The position numbers and the translations under genes were made by a program. A stretch of DNA of 64,000 nt from G963666945 sp963666945. Lineage in GTDB: Bacteria > Bacteroidota > Bacteroidia > Bacteroidales > Marinifilaceae. Of the stretch, positions 28,350 to 37,119 are shown one piece after another. The stretch lies in assembly GCA_963666945.2 (NCBI GenBank), contig CAXXRT010000055.1:81616-145615 (forward strand). Reading direction: 5' to 3'. The stretch's first letter is position 1; the number at the start of each line of letters is the position of its first letter. Below the pieces are notes generated by a model. It made no database searches, was not told where the DNA came from, and was given only the letters and a program-made list of their open reading frames with translations.

Positions 28350-28700
28350 TTCTCCTTTATTTGTTTGTCATGCGTGATGAATTGTGTGCAAATTTATTAA
28401 AAAAAAATTAGAATGACTTTATAAAACAAAAGATGGGCTCGATAAATACTCAAATTATTGATGTTTTATATGGATAGTGTTTTTATTTTGTTATACCTAT
28501 TATCTATTTTAAAATTTGTTAGTATTTATTGTGCTTAATGGGTAGTGTTAAAGTATCCTAAAGTTTGAAATTTAATGTTATACTTTTTGATGGTTTTAAT
28601 TACTTTCGGCGTTTCGTTTTTAAAGAGACAAGATAGATTGGAAATTATCCATTTTCTATTTGAATTATTTTAAGGGAAATTTTATAATGTTGACTAAGTT
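28350..28700. other. 351-base divergent intergenic region
   Basis: Very AT-rich gap between the phosphonate operon (minus) and the glycosyltransferase gene (plus). Apart from the minus-strand promoter box at 28389-28396 I see no gene, no strong hairpin and no repeat; a plus-strand TAnnTTTG box for 28701 is not evident. Confidence 0.6.
28389..28396 (-). promoter_or_regulatory. -7 promoter box of the phosphonate operon
   Basis: TAAATTTG on the minus strand followed by C matches the Bacteroidota TAnnTTTG consensus, 40 bases before the first ATG of the operon. No good -33 TTTG is seen. Confidence 0.5.
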
Positions 28701-29723
28701 ATGGTTAAAAGAATAATTGTAAAGACCCCTGGTTTTATTGGAGATACAATAATGATGACTCCGGCTTTGGAGTTGTTAAAGGAAGAGTTTACTGGGGTAA
28801 AGTTTACAATAGTGTGTAAAAGATCATGTGTAGATGTTTTTGACGGAAGGGAGGATATTGAGAAAATTATTATTGATGATATAAAAGAGGGAAATTTTGT
28901 AATTAGGACAATTCGGTTAATTAGGAAAATTAGGATGAATAAATACGAGATGGGTTTTATTTTCCACAATACATTATTGGATGCTTTGATTTTTAAATTA
29001 TCCAGGATATCTAAATTGATTGGTTACAATAAAGAAGGAAGAGGATTTTTACTTGATTATTCAGAAAAACTAAATCGCTCCAGACATTATGTGAATAGTT
29101 ATTGTCATCTTGTCAATGCTTTTTTAGGAAACAAATACAAAAAGCATTCTGAATTAAAATTGTTTCCCAAAGAAACGAAGTTGTTTAATTGTCTTGATGA
29201 TTTTAGTTTTTCTGTTGGATTTGTATTGGGAGGAGAGAATAAAGGGAATAGAGCATATCCTGTAGAAAAAGGATTGGAACTAATGAAAATTCTTGGTAAG
29301 CACAAGGGGATTAATATTATTTTATTAGGAGATATAAACGATAGCGTAGTAAATGATAGATATGAAGACGTTTTATCAAAAACTAGTAGCTCGTGTCTGA
29401 ATTTATCTGGAAAGACTACGGTTAAGGGCTTAATATCTTGTATAAATAAGCTGGATTTATTGGTGTGTATAGATACCTCTGTAATGCATATTGCAGCAGC
29501 AGTTAAAACTCAGTTTATTGTGTTGCAGGGAAGTTCTACTAGTCCTTTTGATTGTGTAAGGCCTAAAGTTGATTTTGGAGTTTATCTTAATAAATCTGGG
29601 AATTATATTGAAGATAGTGACTTGATAAGGCAGATTAATCCTTTTGATATAGTTTGTGAAATAGAAAGGATCATGAAAATTGCAGATAATAAATGTGGTA
29701 GTATATTAAAGAAAGTAGTTTAG
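28701..29723 (+). CDS. glycosyltransferase family 9 (heptosyltransferase-like)
   Basis: 340 residues. The N-terminal IIVKTPGFIGDTIMMTPAL (5-23) and the C-terminal LLVCIDTSVMHIAAAVKTQFIVLQGSS are the two signatures of ADP-heptose:LPS heptosyltransferases. GT9 enzymes add heptose or a related sugar to the LPS inner core at the cytoplasmic membrane. The O-antigen ligase gene starts 2 bases after its stop, so they are cotranscribed and both concern LPS. The sugar cannot be read from sequence. Confidence 0.85.
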   Translation: MVKRIIVKTPGFIGDTIMMTPALELLKEEFTGVKFTIVCKRSCVDVFDGREDIEKIIIDDIKEGNFVIRTIRLIRKIRMNKYEMGFIFHNTLLDALIFKLSRISKLIGYNKEGRGFLLDYSEKLNRSRHYVNSYCHLVNAFLGNKYKKHSELKLFPKETKLFNCLDDFSFSVGFVLGGENKGNRAYPVEKGLELMKILGKHKGINIILLGDINDSVVNDRYEDVLSKTSSSCLNLSGKTTVKGLISCINKLDLLVCIDTSVMHIAAAVKTQFIVLQGSSTSPFDCVRPKVDFGVYLNKSGNYIEDSDLIRQINPFDIVCEIERIMKIADNKCGSILKKVV

Positions 29724-29725
29724 GT

Positions 29726-31003
29726 ATGAATAGTAAGTTGAATAAATTATTAATAACTTGTAATTTTGATATTATTGGAAATTATTTATTGTTGATATAT
29801 GCATTTTGTATTAGTCTTCCAGGGACCAATAATATTTTTAAGAAATACTCTTTGTTATCTGTATTCTTAATTAGTCTTGTGTTGATTATTAAAAATAATA
29901 CATGGAAAACTTTTAAAATTAATAGTAAAAATTTAATTCTGGTATTATTGCCAATATATTGTTTGTTAGCTTTTTTGTATTTTCCGGTGGAAGTTGATGA
30001 GAAAATGTTTTGGTGGGTAGAGCAGCGTAGATTATTTTTATTAATTGGTCCGAGTATACTTTTATTTGGAGGTGTTTTAAAAGTAAATTTGTCAGAAATG
30101 TTGAATGCATTAATTATAGGGGTAATGTTTTCAATTTGTTCGGTTTTATTTTTGATGTTTAATAAGAACGGACTATTTGGATTTGATAACTTTTTTGAAA
30201 ATTTTAACTGTATCAGGGCTAGATATTATAGTCATCATGTTCCTTTTAATATTTTATTGAATTTCTCGTCCAGTGGAATAATATTCATGTTATTTAAGTT
30301 TAATGACATAGGTGTGTTTAAGAAATGTTTATATGTAATTGCGTTAATAATAATATCTTGTTTGTTATTGAATACAGAAGGTCGTTCAGGATTATTAGGT
30401 TTTATAGTAATGGTTTCTTCTGTTACTTTCTTTTATATTTATAAATGGAAACGTATGTTTTCTATAATTTTATTTGTTGTTATTCTGATTTCTGGTTTTT
30501 TGGTTGTTAAAAATCATCCTAGATTCAGTAATATTGAAGAAAATAATATTAGTACTATTGAGAAAGTGGGTAGATTACCTCGTCTGTTTATATGGGGACA
30601 GTCTATATCTCTTATTAAAGAGCGCCCATTTTGGGGCTACGGAGTAGGAAATGCTCAGGTAGAGTTGAACAAGAGGTATGAAAAGTATAATTATACTACT
30701 GGAGTTAAGGAACAACATTATCATACTCATAATCAGGTGTTACAAACTTGGCTCGAGTTTGGTGCTTTGGGTCTTGTGTTGGTTTTGATTATTTTAATTT
30801 TCCCCTTGTATTTTTATTATTTTCATAATCGAAATGAACTTATATTATTTTGGTGGTTAATACTAATTATTGCCAATATGACAGAGCCACTGTTGAAAGA
30901 GAGCATGGGGATGTTTTCTTTTCTGTTGTTGCTTTATGTTATGTTCTGTGATTTTCATGAGTTAGAAATTCCTGAAGCGTCTAAAAATTTACCTGTGATT
31001 TAA
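29726..31003 (+). CDS. O-antigen ligase family membrane protein (WaaL/Wzy-C)
   Basis: 425 residues with about ten to twelve membrane segments and one long extracytoplasmic loop. The loop carries the Wzy_C pattern: SLIKERPFWGYGVGNA, then YHTHNQVLQTWLEFG around residue 331. Such proteins ligate O-polysaccharide to the lipid A core, or polymerise O-units, at the periplasmic face. Coupling to the GT9 gene (2-base gap) favours a ligase in LPS assembly; a polymerase role cannot be excluded. Confidence 0.8.
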   Translation: MNSKLNKLLITCNFDIIGNYLLLIYAFCISLPGTNNIFKKYSLLSVFLISLVLIIKNNTWKTFKINSKNLILVLLPIYCLLAFLYFPVEVDEKMFWWVEQRRLFLLIGPSILLFGGVLKVNLSEMLNALIIGVMFSICSVLFLMFNKNGLFGFDNFFENFNCIRARYYSHHVPFNILLNFSSSGIIFMLFKFNDIGVFKKCLYVIALIIISCLLLNTEGRSGLLGFIVMVSSVTFFYIYKWKRMFSIILFVVILISGFLVVKNHPRFSNIEENNISTIEKVGRLPRLFIWGQSISLIKERPFWGYGVGNAQVELNKRYEKYNYTTGVKEQHYHTHNQVLQTWLEFGALGLVLVLIILIFPLYFYYFHNRNELILFWWLILIIANMTEPLLKESMGMFSFLLLLYVMFCDFHELEIPEASKNLPVI

Positions 31004-31159
31004 TGTCATAAGTAATAATAAATATTTATGAATTAAATAATTGTATTAATTTTAATAACTAGTGTAAATATAAATATAGGAATGATTGTTTTATCGGCGA
31101 ACGGTAAATTTGTTCTACATTTTTTAGTATACGTTTATGCCTAACATACTTATTTTTTA

Positions 31160-31167
31160 TATTTTTG
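31160..31167 (+). promoter_or_regulatory. -7 promoter box of ffh
   Basis: TATTTTTG followed by CAG fits TAnnTTTG, 57 bases before the ffh ATG. The -33 region is not well conserved. Confidence 0.5.
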
Positions 31168-31224
31168 CAGTTCAATATAAGTAATATAGGAAAATAGTAG
31201 ATAAGAATATAAACGGTATATAAG

Positions 31225-32562
31225 ATGTTTGAAAATTTATCGGAAAGGTTAGAGCGTTCGTTTAAGCTGTTGAAAGGACAGGGAACAATAACTGAAATTA
31301 ATATTGCAGAAACACTTAAGGATGTTAGGAGGGCTTTACTTGATGCCGACGTTAATTATAAGATTGCTAAAGATTTTACTGCTAAAGTTAAGGAAAAGGC
31401 CTTAGGACAAGATGTACTTTCATCTGTTAAGCCAGGTCAAATGATGGTAAAGCTTGTTCATGATGAACTTGCTGAATTAATGGGGGGAAGTAGTGTTGAC
31501 GTGAATATTAAAGCAACTCCATCTGTTATACTTATAGCAGGACTTCAAGGTTCTGGTAAAACGACTTTCTCTGGTAAATTTGCAAATCTATTAAAGACAA
31601 AAAAAGGTAAGAAGCCATTGCTTGTTGCTGGTGACGTTTATCGTCCTGCAGCCATTGATCAGTTGAAAGTTTTAGGAGAGCAGATAGGTGTAGATGTTTA
31701 CACTGAGGAAGGTAATATGGATCCTGTAAATATTGCCAAATCTGCAATAAAATATGCAAAATCTCAAGGTAATGACGTTATTATTGTCGATACTGCTGGT
31801 CGTTTAGCTATCGATGAACAGATGATGGATGAGATCGCTGCTGTCAAGAAGGCTATAGAACCACAAGAAATATTGTTTGTTGTCGATTCTATGACTGGTC
31901 AGGATGCCGTTAATACTGCTAAAGAATTTAATGATAGACTTGACTTTGATGGTGTTGTATTGACAAAACTTGATGGTGATACTAGAGGTGGTGCTGCTCT
32001 TTCTATACGTTCTATTGTTAACAAGCCTATTAAGTTTGTGGGTACAGGGGAAAAAATGGAAGCACTTGATGTGTTCCATCCTGAACGTATGGCTGACAGG
32101 ATTCTTGGAATGGGGGATATTGTTTCTTTGGTTGAAAAAGCTCAGGAACAATTCGATGAAGAAGAGGCTAAAAAATTACAGAAAAAGATTGCCAAGAATC
32201 AATTTAATTTTGATGATTTCCTTTCTCAGATTAAGCAGATAAAAAAGATGGGTAACATTAAAGATCTTGCATCTATGATACCTGGTGTTGGTAAGGCATT
32301 GAAAAATGTTGATATCGATGATGATGCCTTTAAAGGTATTGAAGCAATAATATATTCTATGACTCCTCTTGAAAGAGCTGAGCCAGCTGTTATTAATGGT
32401 TCGAGAAGAAGAAGAATAGCCAAAGGTAGTGGAACAACGGTTGCTGAGGTAAATAGATTGCTTAAACAATTCGACGAAACACGAAAAATGATGAGGATGA
32501 TGACTGGTGGAGGTAAGATGGCTAAGATGATGGGTGGAATGAAAAAGAAGAAAAGAAGATAG
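31225..32562 (+). CDS. ffh: signal recognition particle protein Ffh (SRP54)
   Basis: 445 residues, usual length. N domain (1-95), GTPase domain with G1 GLQGSGKTT at 106-114, VDTAGRLAIDEQMM, TKLDGDTRGGAALS and GTGEKMEALDVFHPERMADRILGMGD, then the Met-rich M domain (MMRMMTGGGKMAKMMGG, basic end KKKKRR) that binds signal sequences and SRP RNA. It targets nascent membrane proteins with the receptor FtsY. folD follows after 25 bases. I did not find the SRP RNA gene in this window. Confidence 0.98.
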   Translation: MFENLSERLERSFKLLKGQGTITEINIAETLKDVRRALLDADVNYKIAKDFTAKVKEKALGQDVLSSVKPGQMMVKLVHDELAELMGGSSVDVNIKATPSVILIAGLQGSGKTTFSGKFANLLKTKKGKKPLLVAGDVYRPAAIDQLKVLGEQIGVDVYTEEGNMDPVNIAKSAIKYAKSQGNDVIIVDTAGRLAIDEQMMDEIAAVKKAIEPQEILFVVDSMTGQDAVNTAKEFNDRLDFDGVVLTKLDGDTRGGAALSIRSIVNKPIKFVGTGEKMEALDVFHPERMADRILGMGDIVSLVEKAQEQFDEEEAKKLQKKIAKNQFNFDDFLSQIKQIKKMGNIKDLASMIPGVGKALKNVDIDDDAFKGIEAIIYSMTPLERAEPAVINGSRRRRIAKGSGTTVAEVNRLLKQFDETRKMMRMMTGGGKMAKMMGGMKKKKRR

Positions 32563-32587
32563 TATAAAAATATAATATTAACAGAGT

Positions 32588-33463
32588 ATGGAGTTAATAG
32601 ACGGAAAAAAGATATCAGTACAGGTAAAATCGGAGATTGCTGCTGAGGTTGAAAAGATAAAGAAGGAAGGTGGAAAGATTCCACATTTGGCTGCTGTTAT
32701 TGTTGGGCATGATCCTGCTAGTGAAACGTATGTTGCTAGTAAGGTAAAATCTTGTCATCAGGTTGGTTTTAAATCTACTGAGTTAAGATTTGAAGAGACT
32801 ATATCTGAAGAAGAGTTATTAAAGGTAGTGGATGGCTTAAATAATGATGATGATATAGATGGATTTATAGTTCAGTTACCATTGCCATCTCATATTTCTG
32901 AAGATAAAGTTCTTTTAGCTATTGATCCTGATAAAGATGTTGATGGATTTCATCCTATGAGTGTTGGAAAGATGGTTACTGGTCTTCCTACTTTTTTACC
33001 GGCTACACCTGCAGGTATTGTAGAATTGATTAAAAGATATAAGATTGAGACCTCTGGCAAGCATTGTGTTGTTATTGGCAGAAGTAATATTGTTGGTACT
33101 CCTATGGCTGTGCTTATGTCTAGAAAAGCTGAATATGGTAACTGTACTGTTACTATGTGTCATTCAAGAACTAAAAATATTGGGGAGATCGCTCGTCAGG
33201 CTGATATCTTAATTGTTGCACTTGGTAAAATGCATTTTGTTACAGAAGATATGGTTAAAGAAGGTGCTGTGGTTATTGATGTGGGTATTCACAGAGTTAA
33301 ATCTGATAAAACTAAATCAGGTTGGAAACTTGTGGGAGATGTAGATTTTGACAATGTAGCTCCTAAGTGTTCTTATATTACTCCTGTTCCAGGAGGTGTT
33401 GGTCCTATGACGATAGTATCTTTACTTCAAAATACATTGTTGGCAGCTGGAAGAAAATATTAA
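32588..33463 (+). CDS. folD: bifunctional methylenetetrahydrofolate dehydrogenase/cyclohydrolase
   Basis: 291 residues. Signatures: PHLAAVIVGHDPASETYVASKVKSC with the catalytic Lys, DGFIVQLPLPSH, and the NADP-binding VVIGRSNIVGTPMAVLM to VIDVGIHR and PVPGGVGPMTI at the end. It interconverts methylene- and formyl-tetrahydrofolate in the cytoplasm, supplying one-carbon units to purine and thymidylate synthesis. It is cotranscribed with ffh and closed by a strong terminator. Confidence 0.98.
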   Translation: MELIDGKKISVQVKSEIAAEVEKIKKEGGKIPHLAAVIVGHDPASETYVASKVKSCHQVGFKSTELRFEETISEEELLKVVDGLNNDDDIDGFIVQLPLPSHISEDKVLLAIDPDKDVDGFHPMSVGKMVTGLPTFLPATPAGIVELIKRYKIETSGKHCVVIGRSNIVGTPMAVLMSRKAEYGNCTVTMCHSRTKNIGEIARQADILIVALGKMHFVTEDMVKEGAVVIDVGIHRVKSDKTKSGWKLVGDVDFDNVAPKCSYITPVPGGVGPMTIVSLLQNTLLAAGRKY

Positions 33464-33494
33464 GAATAAATTAATATATATTTGTCCAAATTAC

Positions 33495-33531
33495 AAAAGC
33501 GGAAATAATTCTTAGAATTATTTCCGCTTTT
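33495..33531. terminator. bidirectional terminator between folD and the acyl-CoA synthetase
   Basis: AAAAGCGGAAATAATTCT (33495-33512) is perfectly complementary to 33514-33531, with T or A runs at both ends, and lies between two convergent genes. Confidence 0.85.
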
Positions 33532-33590
33532 TAGTTAGAACATTATTTTGATCCTGTTGTTATCCTAAAACTATTTTGAAAAAAGAGAAT

Positions 33591-35237
33591 CTATGTATAT
33601 AGGAATCTTTTTATTTTATGTGTAGCTGTTTTTTTGAATGGCTGTGGTTGTGCCACAACTAATTGAAGTTGTGAATATTTATTAACATTCTTGTTTACGT
33701 ATTCAGTAAGTTCTTTAACCAATTCGTCAACATTATTTTCTACATAATTAGAAACTTCGTCTTTAAAGTTATTATATTTTTTTTCTAGTTCTTCAATATC
33801 AAAATGTACTAAAGCTATGAGTTTCCCTTTTTGTTGAATGACAAGTGATTCAACAACATGTTTGAAGTTGTTGATCACTGCTTCTATTTCTTCTGGATAA
33901 ATATTTTCACCACTAGCCTCTACAATAACATTTTTAATTCTTCCCTTAACAGAAAGATAGTTGTTTTCATCAATAACACCTAAATCTCCTGTTTTAAACC
34001 ATCCATCAGCGGTTATTACTTCACTGGTTTGTTCAGGATCCTTGTAATATCCTTTCATAATATTATCACCCTTTGCCCAGACTTCTCCTTCTCCTGTTTT
34101 GGGATCAGGATTATGAATTTTCATTATAATTCCTTCAGGGGATGGCCCAATAGCTTGTAATTTTGTCTCAAAAGGTGCTGTGCCTGCAATAAGGGGGGAT
34201 GTTTCTGTAAGACCATATCCTATTGCGTATGGAAATTTAGCCTCAATCAGAAATTGTTCAACAACACGATCTAATTTAGCCCCACCAACACCAAAGAATT
34301 TTAGTTCACCTCCAAAAGTTTGAAATAATTTTTTACCTGCAATGTGGTTAAGTCTTTTTCTGATAATTGGAATATTATAAAGAACTTTTGAGACTATATT
34401 TTTTTCGAAGGCAGGTTTAATTTTACTTTTATATATTTTTTCAATAATCAATGGAACTGATAACATTACAGTAGGTTTTACCCTTTTAAGGGCAGGTAGA
34501 AGTACCGAAGCTACCGGAGGTTTTCTTAAATAATAAATACATGCTCCTGAAAATAGTGGTAAGACTAATCCCAGGGTATTTTCATATGTATGAGATAGGG
34601 GTAATATTGAAAGAAATCTATCTTCATTATTGATAGGTTGTATCTTGCCACACATAAAAGTGTTGAAGCAAATATTTTTATGTGTTAACATCACTCCCTT
34701 TGATTTACCAGTAGTTCCGGAAGTATAAATTATTGCGGCTAAATCTTCCTCTTGTACATCATATTTTTTCCAAGACCTGTTGTTTTCATTAAAAACAACA
34801 GGAGAAGCAACATTATTACAAATGGAGAAATCCTCAATGTTAATTGTTATTTCAAGAGTATTATTGGAAAAATCTTTCAGTTTATGGGAAAGATTTTTAG
34901 ACACAAATATTGCCTTTGATTCCGAATGATTTAGTATGTGTTTTATTTCATTCGGGTGGAAATCCGGAAGTAATGGAACGGCAGTGGCTCCCATGAAAGT
35001 AATTGCAAAATAGGCAATCCCCCAATTAGGCATATTGGAACTTAATATTGCTACCTTATCTCCTGATTTTAAACCTGTTTTTTCTAAAAAGGCTATTAAG
35101 GCCTGGATCTTATTATTAACATCCTTATATTTCATCGGATCTTCTCCAACAAAACACAAGGCATTCGCTTCTTTGTTTTTATTTAACGATTCTGCAAATA
35201 ATGCAGGAAAAGTCAACCTTGCACAATATCCCATCAT
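33591..35237 (-). CDS. long-chain acyl-CoA synthetase (AMP-binding enzyme)
   Basis: 548 residues. ANL-superfamily motifs: AAIIYTSGTTGKSKGVMLTHKN (ATP P-loop), YAIGYGLTETSPL, GEVWAKGDNIMKGYYKDPEQT and GWFKTGDLGVID with the hinge region GRIKNVIVEASGENIYPEE. It activates fatty acids to acyl-CoA via acyl-AMP at the membrane. The closing region is slightly unusual, with a Lys-rich HKIKRFLY end in place of the typical KLRR pattern. It is monocistronic, with its own promoter and terminator. Confidence 0.9.
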   Translation of the reverse strand: MMGYCARLTFPALFAESLNKNKEANALCFVGEDPMKYKDVNNKIQALIAFLEKTGLKSGDKVAILSSNMPNWGIAYFAITFMGATAVPLLPDFHPNEIKHILNHSESKAIFVSKNLSHKLKDFSNNTLEITINIEDFSICNNVASPVVFNENNRSWKKYDVQEEDLAAIIYTSGTTGKSKGVMLTHKNICFNTFMCGKIQPINNEDRFLSILPLSHTYENTLGLVLPLFSGACIYYLRKPPVASVLLPALKRVKPTVMLSVPLIIEKIYKSKIKPAFEKNIVSKVLYNIPIIRKRLNHIAGKKLFQTFGGELKFFGVGGAKLDRVVEQFLIEAKFPYAIGYGLTETSPLIAGTAPFETKLQAIGPSPEGIIMKIHNPDPKTGEGEVWAKGDNIMKGYYKDPEQTSEVITADGWFKTGDLGVIDENNYLSVKGRIKNVIVEASGENIYPEEIEAVINNFKHVVESLVIQQKGKLIALVHFDIEELEKKYNNFKDEVSNYVENNVDELVKELTEYVNKNVNKYSQLQLVVAQPQPFKKTATHKIKRFLYT

Positions 35238-35254
35238 TTTATACTTTAACCTTA

Positions 35255-35285
35255 CAAATCTATTTTAAATAGATAGTTTTAGCAA
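35255..35285 (-). promoter_or_regulatory. promoter of the acyl-CoA synthetase gene
   Basis: TAGATTTG (35262-35255, minus) fits TAnnTTTG and lies 17 bases before the ATG; a TTG at 35285-35283 is 20 bases upstream. Confidence 0.6.
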
Positions 35286-35366
35286 GTTTTGAGAGTTAAA
35301 AATAATAAAAATTTGTTATCAGAATATATTGAAAAAATTCAGTAATAACCAATATGCTCATACGTT

Positions 35367-35388
35367 AGACCCCTTATTATAAGGGTCT
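35367..35388 (+). repeat. inverted repeat with T-run on the plus strand
   Basis: AGACCC(C)TT pairs with AAGGGTCT, followed by TTTT on the plus strand. No plus-strand gene precedes it, so it may stop antisense transcription or simply back up the adjacent minus-strand terminator. Confidence 0.5.
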
Positions 35389-35401
35389 TTTACTTATAAA
35401 A

Positions 35402-35435
35402 GAAAAAGTTCATCTTTAAATAGATGAACTTTTTC
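35402..35435 (-). terminator. terminator of the nrdD-nrdG-transporter operon
   Basis: GAAAAAGTTCATCT (35402-35415) is the perfect complement of AGATGAACTTTTTC (35422-35435). On the minus strand the stem ends in TTTTTC followed by TTTTAT, and it lies 23 bases after the transporter stop codon. Confidence 0.8.
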
Positions 35436-35457
35436 AGTATTTATTTTAAATTTATTT

Positions 35458-37107
35458 TTATAACAAAAATACCAGTATTTGGGCTGTCATAATTCTTAGA
35501 ACCATAACTAATGGATATACTGTAGCATATGCTGTCGATTGGGCTTGAGATTCAATCAATGAATTTGCAAAACCCAGAGCAGGGGGGTCTGTCATTGATC
35601 CTGATATTAATCCACAAATAGTAAGGTAATTATAGCCAATTATACGGCTAATTATTGCTACCGTGAAGATAGGGATAAATGTTATAAGTGCTGCCCATGC
35701 CATATACATGTAGCCACCATTTATAAGTGATTCCCAGAATGTTGCTCCAGAACCAAGACCAACACAGGCAAGAAAAAGAGTTATACCTATCTCTCTTAAC
35801 ATTAGGTTTGCTCCTGGAGTAATGTAAAAGTTCATTTTCCCAATACGTCCCTTGTGTCCAAGGTAAAGCGCAACTAATAAGGGGCCTCCTGCAAGACCTA
35901 ATTTTACAGGGGCAGGTAATCCAGATATAAAGAAGGGAATACTTCCGACTATTACTCCCAGAAAGATACCTAAAAATATAGGCACAATATTGGGATGTGA
36001 TAATTCTTTAATAGAGTTACCCAGTTCTATTGCAATTTCTTCCAGGCATTCCGTTTCGCCTACAACTCTTACTGTATCTCCAAATTCAATTGTTGTGTTT
36101 AACGATGGCATTATTTCCATACCATTTCTGAATATTCTTGTAATATTTGCAGGGTAGCGACGGTAAACACCTAATTGCTCAATATTTTTTCCGGAAACAG
36201 AATTTTTTGTAATAACAACATCTTTCATTCCCAGCTTTCCTTCTACAGGTTTTCTTTCAAATACTTTTACAGAACCAATACCTAATTCAAGTTCATTATA
36301 GTACATTCTTGAAGTAACCCCATAGACCTTATCTCCTTTCTCTAGTTGAGTATCTTCACGGGGAATAATAAAATCGTTGTTACGTTGTATTCTTGAAATA
36401 ACAATCTTGTTATCAGTGTATTTCCTGAAGAAACTGATCTTTTTCCCCAAAAGGTTTTCATTATTTATTGTTATTTCTATAGATTCAAGACTTTGGTTTT
36501 CTGCTTCTTGTTTATTTTTAAAGTCTTCTGCTTCTTGTTTGACAGATATTTTGAATATAACTCTTACAAGTATCATGGTAAGAATAATACCTATTATTCC
36601 GAATGGATAGGCAATAGCATAGCCAGTTCCACTTAGGGGAACCTGATCGGCCAGTCCTATATCTCTTAGGGCTTGTTGAGCAGCTCCTAGTCCAGGAGTG
36701 TTAGTAACGCCTCCGCATAGAATACCTGCAATCACAGATTTTGGGAAAGCTGTGATTGCACTTATCCCAAATGCAACACCTACTCCAAGTAAAACAATAA
36801 GACATGCTAGAATATTAAGCAACAGTCCTTGTTTTTTTATTGAAGCAAGAAATCTTGGACCCACTTCCATTCCTATGGAAAAGACAAATAAAATTAGTCC
36901 AAATTCTTTTGCGAAATGAAGGATCTCGTGGTTAACATATCCACCATAATGACCTATTAATAGTCCCGTGAAAAGCACTCCTGCTATACCAAGACCTATT
37001 CCTTTAATTTTTAGCTTACCAAGTAGTATTCCACTGAAGGCAGCTAAACACAGATAAACCAAGGCAGAGACAACGGTGCTTTGATTTATACTCTCAAGTA
37101 TACTCAT
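35458..37107 (-). CDS. AspT/YidE-family (aspartate:alanine exchanger-like) transporter with two TrkA-C domains
   Basis: 549 residues. Two hydrophobic halves (about 1-180 and 375-549, each with a conserved Gly-rich motif such as GILCGGVTNTPGLGAAQQAL and CGLISGSMTDPPALGFA) flank a soluble middle with two RCK_C-type domains (about 205-285 and 290-370). This is the layout of the AAEx family. AspT exchanges aspartate for alanine, but most members have no known substrate. It follows nrdG by 12 bases and therefore probably shares the B12-controlled transcript, a pairing I cannot explain. Confidence 0.85.
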   Translation of the reverse strand: MSILESINQSTVVSALVYLCLAAFSGILLGKLKIKGIGLGIAGVLFTGLLIGHYGGYVNHEILHFAKEFGLILFVFSIGMEVGPRFLASIKKQGLLLNILACLIVLLGVGVAFGISAITAFPKSVIAGILCGGVTNTPGLGAAQQALRDIGLADQVPLSGTGYAIAYPFGIIGIILTMILVRVIFKISVKQEAEDFKNKQEAENQSLESIEITINNENLLGKKISFFRKYTDNKIVISRIQRNNDFIIPREDTQLEKGDKVYGVTSRMYYNELELGIGSVKVFERKPVEGKLGMKDVVITKNSVSGKNIEQLGVYRRYPANITRIFRNGMEIMPSLNTTIEFGDTVRVVGETECLEEIAIELGNSIKELSHPNIVPIFLGIFLGVIVGSIPFFISGLPAPVKLGLAGGPLLVALYLGHKGRIGKMNFYITPGANLMLREIGITLFLACVGLGSGATFWESLINGGYMYMAWAALITFIPIFTVAIISRIIGYNYLTICGLISGSMTDPPALGFANSLIESQAQSTAYATVYPLVMVLRIMTAQILVFLL

Positions 37108-37119
37108 GATTTTATTAAA

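Noticed and set aside
22785..28700. Phase-variable invertible segment around the phosphonate cassette
   Set aside because: The opposite orientation suggested an inversion, but I see no inverted repeats at both ends and no recombinase gene.
31004..31224. SRP RNA or other small RNA gene next to ffh
   Set aside because: No 4.5S-like GGAA tetraloop hairpin can be found in the gap; only a promoter box is visible.
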